From Chloroflexaceae bacterium (GTDB taxonomy: Bacteria > Chloroflexota > Chloroflexia > Chloroflexales > Chloroflexaceae), in contig JANQID010000048.1 in the NCBI GenBank assembly GCA_028282325.1, positions 1 to 64,000 of the forward strand: 64,000 bases of DNA, in the 5' to 3' direction. Both the position numbers and the translations under genes were made by a program. This document shows, piece by piece, positions 58,213-64,000 of the stretch. The notes under the pieces were generated by a model. The model did no database searches and was not told the DNA's origin. It saw only the letters and a program-made list of their open reading frames with translations. Each line of letters opens with the position of its first letter. Position 1 is the first letter of the stretch.

Positions 58213-58446
58213 ATAGTATTCTCTAGCAACGCTTATGTGCAGCGAGGGCGTATGATAGCGTCCTTGCTGCAACATACCATAATATTTTTATGTGCCGATC
58301 CTACGATCCAGGTAGCACTGCTGTACTATTGCCAGATCATCTCTCCAGAACTATACTTGATATATCATTACACCGCCTTTTCCCACTCAATTCACTCCCA
58401 CAACGCACACAAGCACATTTCACGACCATAACCCGGAGGATCGCAT

Positions 58447-58761
58447 ATGGAAATGCGCATTGATGATCGAGGGAAATTCTTTACACAACACATCACCAAG
58501 GAAACAGTCGAGACCTACATCCAGACCGCCAGACACACGATCATCGGTCAGATCCACGTGCGCCCGGATCAACGGCTCAAAGACGCGCTAAACGAAGAAC
58601 ATGAAGAATTCTTGGCAGTCACTGACGCATCAGTCTATGACCTGCAAGGCGAACAACTTCTCTTCCAAAGCGGTTTTCTTATTATCTCGCACCAACATAT
58701 TGAGTTTCTAAGTCCCGTAGAAGCCGTGCAGAAACCGACCCTGGCTTGCTTGCAGAAGTAA
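58447..58761 (+). CDS. small protein of unknown function, DUF6812-like
   Basis: A 104-residue protein with pattern IGQIHVRPDQRLKDALNEEH, EEFLAVTDASVYD and ISHQHIEFLSPV. It resembles a small beta-rich family (tentatively DUF6812) seen in Chloroflexota. GGAGGA (58435-58440) lies six bases before the ATG. The AAA ATPase gene follows after 12 bp, so the two are surely co-transcribed and may function together with CpaF copy 2. Confidence 0.7.
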   Translation: MEMRIDDRGKFFTQHITKETVETYIQTARHTIIGQIHVRPDQRLKDALNEEHEEFLAVTDASVYDLQGEQLLFQSGFLIISHQHIEFLSPVEAVQKPTLACLQK

Positions 58762-58773
58762 AGAGGAACATTC

Positions 58774-60147
58774 ATGAACGTCCGCTTGCATACGTTTACA
58801 TCTTCCGATGATGCGAATCAGAACCAGGCCACATCGGCGTTTCCTGATATTCCCACACAACCAAACTCTATCGAAGAGACAGGGTTAGGCAAGGGTTTCT
58901 TGACCGATCTCGTCCTCAAGGTCATTTATTTTCAAGGCAGTATTACCGGCCAGCGCCTGGAAGAAACAATCAAGCTCCCCTTTCTCAATGTCATCGATAA
59001 GATCTTAGATTTTCTCAAGCTTGAAGAATATGTTGACATTACGGGAGCCGAGGGCGGTTTCAGCGAACGTTCGTTTCAGTATGTCATCACGAACAGAGGG
59101 CGCGCAAAAGTTCAGGAAGTTTTGGATCGAAACCAGTATGCAGGCCCCGCGCCAGTGCCGCTCCAAAACTATATCGAAATGGTCAAGCAGCAACAAATTG
59201 GTGACATCGTTGTCGATCAAGCGGCAATACGTGATGCCTTCAAACATCTGGTGGTCAACGATCGAATGCTCGATAAAATTGGTCCAGCGGCAAACTCTGC
59301 ACGATCCCTCTTTCTCTATGGACCTCCCGGCAACGGAAAAACAACGATTGCCGAAGGCATTGCCCACCTTCTGTCGGGCCATGTTTTAATTCCGTACACC
59401 GTCGAAATCGACGGCCAGATCATCAAAATCTTTGATCCGCTTAATCACAAAGTGATCGTTCAGAACGAGGTTACGCCGTTAGAAGCTGCTGGTCCGTTTG
59501 GCGCAGCGCCGCAGACGACGGACAATACTCCTGACGCGCGCTGGATTGTCTGCAAACGCCCCCAGGTGGTTGTCGGCGGCGAGTTGATCCTTGAGCAACT
59601 TGAGCTGATCTTCGACCCGATTGCAAAAATTTATGAAGCGCCGTTTCAGCTAAAAGCCAACGGCGGTTTGTTCTTGATCGATGACTTTGGCCGCCAGAAA
59701 TGCCGCCCGCAAGATTTGCTCAACCGTTGGATCGTCCCGCTTGAGAAGCGCATAGATTATCTGGCGCTTCAGACCGGCAAGAAGCTTGCGGTTCCGTTTG
59801 ATGTATTAATCGTCTTCTCTACCAATCTCTCGCCGAAGGATCTGGTAGATGATGCGTTTTTGCGTCGTATTCGTCACAAAATCGAGGTTCCTAATCCCTC
59901 GCCAAATGAGTTTCGCGAGATTTTTAAACTGGTCTGCAAAGCCAAGAAAATCCCTTACAGCGATGAAGGTTTGCGTTATTTGATACAAGAGCATTATATG
60001 AAAACTGGTCGTGAGCTCCGTTCATGCCACCCGCGCGATCTATGCGACCAGGTTCTCGATGAAGCCAAGTATCGCGGAATGCCGCCGTCGCTCAACAAAG
60101 ACTTGATTGATCGCGCCTGTGAAGCGTATTTTGTAAAGCTGGCCTGA
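58774..60147 (+). CDS. AAA ATPase with N-terminal winged-helix-like region
   Basis: A 457-residue protein. Residues about 35-120 look like a winged helix (FLTDLVLKVIYFQGSITGQR). The ATPase core has Walker A LYGPPGNGKTTIAEGIA, Walker B GGLFLIDDFGRQ, sensor 1 VLIVFSTNLSP and the arginine-containing LVDDAFLRRIRHKIEV. It contains a family-specific insert after Walker A (EIDGQIIKIFDPLNHKVIVQ). It sits between the DUF6812-like gene and the second cpaF, a layout that suggests a regulatory or assembly ATPase for that machine. Its exact role is unknown. Confidence 0.8.
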   Translation: MNVRLHTFTSSDDANQNQATSAFPDIPTQPNSIEETGLGKGFLTDLVLKVIYFQGSITGQRLEETIKLPFLNVIDKILDFLKLEEYVDITGAEGGFSERSFQYVITNRGRAKVQEVLDRNQYAGPAPVPLQNYIEMVKQQQIGDIVVDQAAIRDAFKHLVVNDRMLDKIGPAANSARSLFLYGPPGNGKTTIAEGIAHLLSGHVLIPYTVEIDGQIIKIFDPLNHKVIVQNEVTPLEAAGPFGAAPQTTDNTPDARWIVCKRPQVVVGGELILEQLELIFDPIAKIYEAPFQLKANGGLFLIDDFGRQKCRPQDLLNRWIVPLEKRIDYLALQTGKKLAVPFDVLIVFSTNLSPKDLVDDAFLRRIRHKIEVPNPSPNEFREIFKLVCKAKKIPYSDEGLRYLIQEHYMKTGRELRSCHPRDLCDQVLDEAKYRGMPPSLNKDLIDRACEAYFVKLA

Positions 60148-60242
60148 TACCGACGAACTATAGCCGGTTCTATTCCTTGCTGCGTCATCGCAAAGGCAAA
60201 GCATAGATATAAACTATAGCCTACGTTCTTGAGGAGGAAGCA

Positions 60243-61742
60243 ATGTCATTGTTGAAACGTCTGGGAAGTTCGCCAGCGCCTCAACCGCAAGACAGCGCAT
60301 CGAACCAACCATCGGCCGCATCAAAGCCTGTTGCCCCTCCGCCGCCGGCAAACACGCCCCAGGAGCCGATCGCCCGTGAGCAACCGACGGATCTGCCTCC
60401 CCCCGCCGCGCATCTAAGCGAACAAACAGTGTCAGCTACGCCATCTGACGCTGCCGCAACAGACAAATTGCTTGAGCTTTCACTCTGGATCGCCGATCGC
60501 ATTCAGGCATCGCTTGGCTCGCAGACCCAGCTTAAGCCATTACCAGAAACTGAGCGTCTGTTGCAAGAGCGCTTCGCCAAAATCTATCATCAGGCGAACA
60601 CGCGCCTGCCAGACTCACAAGTGAAGCAATTGTTCGCCCTGGTTTACGATGAAATGACCGGCTTCGGGCCAATTCAACAACTTCTGAATGAAGACACCGT
60701 CTCTGAAGTGATGGTCAATGGCCCTGACAAGGTATACATTGAGCAAAAAGGCAAGCTGAAGCTGTCCTCCGTTCAATTTGCAAACGATGATCACGTTCTC
60801 AAGGTTATTGATCGGATTATCCGCCCTTTGGGAAGGCGCATCGATCGCAAATGGCCGATGGTTGATGCACGTTTGCCCGATGGAAGCCGCGTGAATGCGA
60901 TCATTCCTCCATGTGCTATTGATGGCTCAACAATCACAATACGCAAGTTCAGCAAAAATAAACTCAAAGTCGATGATCTCATTCGATTCGGCTCACTCAC
61001 TCCCGAAATGGCTGAGTTTCTCCGCGCCTGCGTTGTAAGTCGTTTGAATATCGTGGTTGCAGGCGGCACCGGCTCAGGTAAAACAACCCTGCTCAACGTA
61101 CTCTCGAATTTCATCCCCGACGATGAACGCATTGTTACCATTGAAGACAGCGCCGAACTTCAACTGGCGCAGGATCACGTCGTTCGACTGGAAGCCAAGC
61201 CGGCTGAACTGGACGGCACCGGACGAGTAGCCATTCGCGATCTGGTTATCAACTCACTGCGTATGCGTCCAGAGCGCGTCGTCATTGGCGAATGTCGCGG
61301 CGGCGAAACGCTGGATATGCTCCAGGCGATGAATACTGGTCATGACGGCTCGCTTACCACACTCCACGCCAACACTCCCCGCGATGCCATCGCCCGCATG
61401 GAAACGATGTCGATGATGGCAGGTATGGATATGCCCATAGAAGTCATCCGAGAACAGATCGCATCCGCCGTCGATTTGATCGTGCAACAGACTCGCCTTG
61501 AAGATGGGCAACGCAAAATATCCTATATCACCGAAGTCCAAGGCATGGAAGGCAATACAGTCGTTCTTCAGGACATTTTCAAGCTTGAGATCCTGGGAAA
61601 GACGCCCGAAGGCAAACTCAATTGCGAACTACGACCCACCGGCGTGCGCCCGCGCTTTACGCCGCGTCTCGAAGCCCGCGGCTTCAAGCTGGCTGCAAAT
61701 ATCTTTGGCGCTCAGATACCCGGACAACGCGGACGTTGGTAA
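60243..61742 (+). CDS. cpaF: CpaF/TadA-type secretion ATPase, copy 2
   Basis: A 499-residue motor ATPase, clearly homologous over the core to copy 1: YGPLQQLL becomes FGPIQQLLNEDTVSEVMVNG, Walker [13 protein letters not shown] and Walker B MRPERVVIGECRGGE are intact, and [20 protein letters not shown] is kept. It differs by a Pro/Ala-rich N-terminal tail of about 75 residues and a divergent C-terminus. A GAGGAGG site lies before the ATG. It is not next to tadB/tadC but follows the AAA ATPase. Whether it powers the same pilus or a second secretion system is unclear. Confidence 0.9.
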   Translation: MSLLKRLGSSPAPQPQDSASNQPSAASKPVAPPPPANTPQEPIAREQPTDLPPPAAHLSEQTVSATPSDAAATDKLLELSLWIADRIQASLGSQTQLKPLPETERLLQERFAKIYHQANTRLPDSQVKQLFALVYDEMTGFGPIQQLLNEDTVSEVMVNGPDKVYIEQKGKLKLSSVQFANDDHVLKVIDRIIRPLGRRIDRKWPMVDARLPDGSRVNAIIPPCAIDGSTITIRKFSKNKLKVDDLIRFGSLTPEMAEFLRACVVSRLNIVVAGGTGSGKTTLLNVLSNFIPDDERIVTIEDSAELQLAQDHVVRLEAKPAELDGTGRVAIRDLVINSLRMRPERVVIGECRGGETLDMLQAMNTGHDGSLTTLHANTPRDAIARMETMSMMAGMDMPIEVIREQIASAVDLIVQQTRLEDGQRKISYITEVQGMEGNTVVLQDIFKLEILGKTPEGKLNCELRPTGVRPRFTPRLEARGFKLAANIFGAQIPGQRGRW

Positions 61743-61786
61743 GCTTGGCGAGCATATTTCACTCACGTCAGTTACGTAACCATAAT

Positions 61787-63313
61787 ATGGACGATACCAC
61801 AATCATCGTTGGAGCTGGTTTGGGTGGTCTATCGGCTGCAATTCATCTGGCAATTCAGGGTCAGCGAGTTATCGTCTTCGAGAAAAATGAGCGTGTTGGC
61901 GGCAAGCTCAATATCGTCCAGGAAGCAAGATATATATTTGATACCGGTCCATCGCTCTTAACAATGCCGTGGACCATTCGCGAGACGTTCACCGCTGCGG
62001 GGCGCAACGTTGAAGACTATCTTGAACTACTCCCGGTTGAACCGACGTGCCGCTACTTCTGGCCTGACAACACGCAATTCAATGCCTGGCAACAACTCCC
62101 TCTGTTAACCCAAGAGATCGCGCGTCTCGAACCGGCAGACGTTTTGGGGATGTTTCGCTTCCTGCATTACTCTGCTCAGATCTACGATATTGTCGCTGAT
62201 GCCTTCCTGCTACGTCCCTTCGATGGCATGCGCGATCTGATTACCCCAGACCTGGTGAGTAAGGGATGGAAGATAGATGCATTCCGCAGCGTGGATACAG
62301 CAGTGCGAAGTTTCTTCCGCAGCCCCTATCTCCAACAGATTTTCAACCGCTATGCGACCTACAACGGTTCATCACCATACCTCTCGCCTGCAACCTTCAA
62401 TGTCATCGCCTATATCGAATTCACCGAAGGCGGATGGTACATTCGCGGCGGTATGTACGAACTCGGTCGCGCCCTTCTGCGCCTGAGTCAGGAGTTGGGC
62501 GTTGAAGTGCATACCCAGACCGAGGTGCGCTCGCTGATCAATGAACAAGGTATCGCTCGCGGAGTCCGGCTGTCAAATGGCAAGCAAATCGAGGCTGCAC
62601 AGGTCGTCGTAAACGCCGATCCACGTTACACGTATGCAGGCATATCTCGACGCTCTCATCAACTCCATCACGCAGATCAGCCGCTCCTCGCCGGATCGCC
62701 GCGCATCGCCAGACAGATGACACGGTTGGAGCCCTCGTGCGCAGGTTTTATTATACTTCTAGGCATTAATCGTACGTACGAACAACTTGCGCACCACAAC
62801 ATTTTTTTCAGCCAGGACTATCCGCGTGAATTTGCCGCAATTTTTGCAAAAGGCGTGCCGGCGCCCGACCCGACTGTTTATGTGTGCAACACCAGTCTGA
62901 CCGATCCACACCACGCGCCGCCGGGCCACTCAAACATGTTTATCCTGGTCAATGCACCAACACTCAATGCACGGGTCAATTGGGATCGAGAGGTCGGCAA
63001 TTACCGTGATGTCATTCTGCGCAAACTCGAGCGGATGGGGTTGTCCGATCTGCGCCGACACATCGTATACGAACAGATAATCACGCCCGCCGATTTCGAG
63101 GCTCGCTATAACGCAGTGGGCGGCGCTATATATGGCCTCGCCTCGAACAGTCGCTTTGCCGCTTTTCTCCGCCCGCCTCTGCGCGCACGCGATACAAAAC
63201 GCCTCTACTTCGTTGGCGGGGGCACACATCCCGGCGGAGGGATTCCTCTTGCTTTACTTTCCGGTAAAGCTGTTGCTGAACGGATCAAGCAGGACAGCCA
63301 TCGTATCAAGTAG
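61787..63313 (+). CDS. crtI: CrtI-family phytoene desaturase / carotenoid oxidoreductase
   Basis: A 508-residue flavoprotein. The dinucleotide-binding motif is TTIIVGAGLGGLSAAIHLAI then QRVIVFEKNERVGGK. GGWYIRGGMYELGRALLRLS is conserved in CrtI-type desaturases, and the C-terminal FAD motif reads LYFVGGGTHPGGGIPLALLS. It probably introduces double bases into phytoene-derived carotenoids; it may instead be a CrtO/CrtN-like enzyme. The ATG at 61787 is preferred; a longer frame from 61622 overlaps cpaF and lacks a domain. The -10-like CATAAT directly before the ATG is probably coincidental. No other carotenoid gene is near. Confidence 0.85.
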   Translation: MDDTTIIVGAGLGGLSAAIHLAIQGQRVIVFEKNERVGGKLNIVQEARYIFDTGPSLLTMPWTIRETFTAAGRNVEDYLELLPVEPTCRYFWPDNTQFNAWQQLPLLTQEIARLEPADVLGMFRFLHYSAQIYDIVADAFLLRPFDGMRDLITPDLVSKGWKIDAFRSVDTAVRSFFRSPYLQQIFNRYATYNGSSPYLSPATFNVIAYIEFTEGGWYIRGGMYELGRALLRLSQELGVEVHTQTEVRSLINEQGIARGVRLSNGKQIEAAQVVVNADPRYTYAGISRRSHQLHHADQPLLAGSPRIARQMTRLEPSCAGFIILLGINRTYEQLAHHNIFFSQDYPREFAAIFAKGVPAPDPTVYVCNTSLTDPHHAPPGHSNMFILVNAPTLNARVNWDREVGNYRDVILRKLERMGLSDLRRHIVYEQIITPADFEARYNAVGGAIYGLASNSRFAAFLRPPLRARDTKRLYFVGGGTHPGGGIPLALLSGKAVAERIKQDSHRIK

Positions 63314-63442
63314 TCAGTTTGAAACGATCATATCTCTTACGACTGAAACACTGTATTATCAGATCTTATAGCATCAGTACCCTGCACTGTGCATAGATTC
63401 GGTGCAATTCTTTAATATTATCGTCAAGTATCGATAAGCGTC

Positions 63443-63471
63443 TTGATCATCCTCAGCCTGCATGCTATGCT
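63443..63471 (+). promoter_or_regulatory. promoter for the structured RNA candidate
   Basis: TTGATC (63443-63448), a 17-bp spacer ending in TGC, then TATGCT (63466-63471). It combines a -35 and an extended -10, and the predicted transcription start (about 63478) falls just before the closing helix of the RNA. Confidence 0.55.
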
Positions 63472-63477
63472 ATTGCC

Positions 63478-63870
63478 GTAACCTCAAGAGCAGCGCAACG
63501 TGAAAGGACTATTTGACAGTCGAAAGGCAGCCGGAACTCTGCAAGCGGCGTACCCTAATTTAGCATGATTATTTGAGGGACGATCGTAAGTTAGGAAAAA
63601 ATGACAACATAAGGTTGTTGTCAAGGAAACTAACAAGCAAGCGCCAGATTTCTGAAGGAGAAATCGGATGCTCTGCAAGTGGAAGGAAGGTTATTTCGTA
63701 GGAAAGCCGAGATCGCGGACAGATGATGTATAGCTGCGAGACGAGCGAAGCCTGGATGTAAAAGCTGGCGCAATAACGGTGTATTGTATGCAGAGCGACA
63801 GTCTGGGATACTGCGAGACAAGTAAATTGTCAAAAAAGCGAGTAACGGCGCATGCTCTTGAGGAGCCTCT
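63478..63870 (+). ncRNA. large structured RNA candidate, about 390 nt
   Basis: No supported ORF. The ends pair: CCTCAAGAGC (63482-63491) with GCTCTTGAGG (63854-63863), then GCGC (63493-63496) with GCGC (63848-63851). Inside are TGACAACA/TGTTGTCA (63602-63609/63616-63623) nested in GTTAG/CTAAC (63590-63594/63630-63634); GATTTCT/AGAAATC (63647-63653/63659-63665); GCGCCA/TGGCGC (63641-63646/63766-63771); GCTCTGCA/TGCAGAGC (63670-63677/63789-63796), which crosses the previous pair as a pseudoknot; and GACAA/TTGTC (63817-63821/63827-63831). CTCTGCA at 63537-63543 could pair instead with the same TGCAGAG. A-rich internal joints look RNA-like. I do not recognise the class; it lacks the RNase P core, tmRNA and 6S features. 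Confidence 0.65.
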
Positions 63871-63931
63871 ACGACGTTCTTTCCTCCATCGCCCCGGCGA
63901 AATTAAAAAGTAAGGTGTACTCTCTTAAGCC

Positions 63932-63971
63932 GATGGCTGAAGGTGATGTATAGGCATCATCTTCAGCCATC
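63932..63971 (+). terminator. 17-bp hairpin, possible terminator of the RNA candidate
   Basis: GATGGCTGAAGGTGATG (63932-63948) pairs with CATCATCTTCAGCCATC (63955-63971) with one G-T pair and a 6-nt loop, followed by an A/T-rich stretch without a true T-run. Confidence 0.5.
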
Positions 63972-64000
63972 ATTATATTGCGTATTGCGCAGCCAGGCTT

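Noticed and set aside
61622-61786. 5' extension of the crtI frame into cpaF copy 2
   Set aside because: The FAD-binding motif starts at the ATG at 61787; the extension is Arg/Thr-rich shadow of cpaF.
63484-63678. Short minus-strand frames within the structured RNA region
   Set aside because: They are short, lack ribosome sites, and cross the perfect hairpins that better explain the sequence.
63478-63870. RNase P RNA, tmRNA or 6S RNA
   Set aside because: The conserved GAGGAAAGTCC and ACAGAA blocks of RNase P are absent; there is no tRNA-like CCA end or tag frame for tmRNA; the fold is too branched for 6S.

Overview
The window looks like chromosomal DNA of a Chloroflexota bacterium, most likely class Chloroflexia near Roseiflexus or Chloroflexus. 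The clues are a fused heme A synthase / heme O synthase (CtaA-CtaB), an isopentenyl phosphate kinase (the alternative mevalonate pathway known from Roseiflexus), a Tad pilus apparatus without an outer-membrane secretin, a cluster of MutL-like and DUF6754-like membrane genes, and a CrtI-type carotenoid desaturase. No rRNA, tRNA, CRISPR array or complete transposon was seen. Taxonomy is inferred from protein content only.

Layout. 1-9919: a signalling or conflict-like stretch on the + strand. It holds a MITE-like repeat, a CHAT (caspase-like) protein, a decayed toxin-antitoxin and flavin-oxidoreductase scar, a 1262-residue NTPase/HEAT-repeat protein, a membrane-anchored response regulator, a VWA/zinc-ribbon protein and an FHA-like membrane protein. 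10165-12310: a cox2-like membrane stub and the CtaA-CtaB fusion. 12439-18625: ErpA-type Fe-S protein, DUF309 protein, TPR protein, TPR-RsbU phosphatase, UvdE-like endonuclease and a LuxR-type regulator. 19237-20687: two tiny membrane proteins and a membrane-anchored cyclophilin. 20789-28380 (-): a five-gene cluster of a MutL-like ASKHA protein, three membrane proteins (one DUF6754-like) and a 1058-residue protein built on WL-motif repeats. 28488-33151 (-): SRPBCC protein, a frameshifted small gene, a second copy of the MITE, RecG and a Clp-N/coiled-coil protein. 33347-36919 (-): DegV, IlvE, an MBL hydrolase and RdgB. 37063-39888 (+): UbiA-type prenyltransferase, IPK and a SpoIIM-like protein. 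39905-54989 (-): a GT-C-like membrane protein, DUF192, then tadC, tadB, cpaF, a receiver-CpaE fusion, cpaB, a large secreted kelch-like protein, a TadG/VWA protein and two TadE pseudopilins. 55188-63313 (+): unknown protein, MiaB, TPR protein, small unknown, AAA ATPase, a second CpaF and CrtI. 63443-63971: no gene, but a strongly structured RNA candidate with its own promoter and terminator-like hairpin.

How parts work together. rdgB, the MBL hydrolase and ilvE form one operon reading away from a compact divergent promoter shared with the UbiA gene. The Tad genes form a nearly complete inner-membrane machine for a monoderm-type pilus. The second CpaF sits with an AAA ATPase that may serve a sister machine. 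The MutL/WL-repeat/DUF6754 cluster has no glutamate mutase nearby; a PPWL motif shared by MutL and the repeat protein suggests an uncharacterised membrane assembly.

The best candidates for something undescribed are the structured RNA at the 3' end, the MutL/WL-repeat/DUF6754 cluster, and the 113-bp MITE family that may supply a promoter to the CHAT gene.
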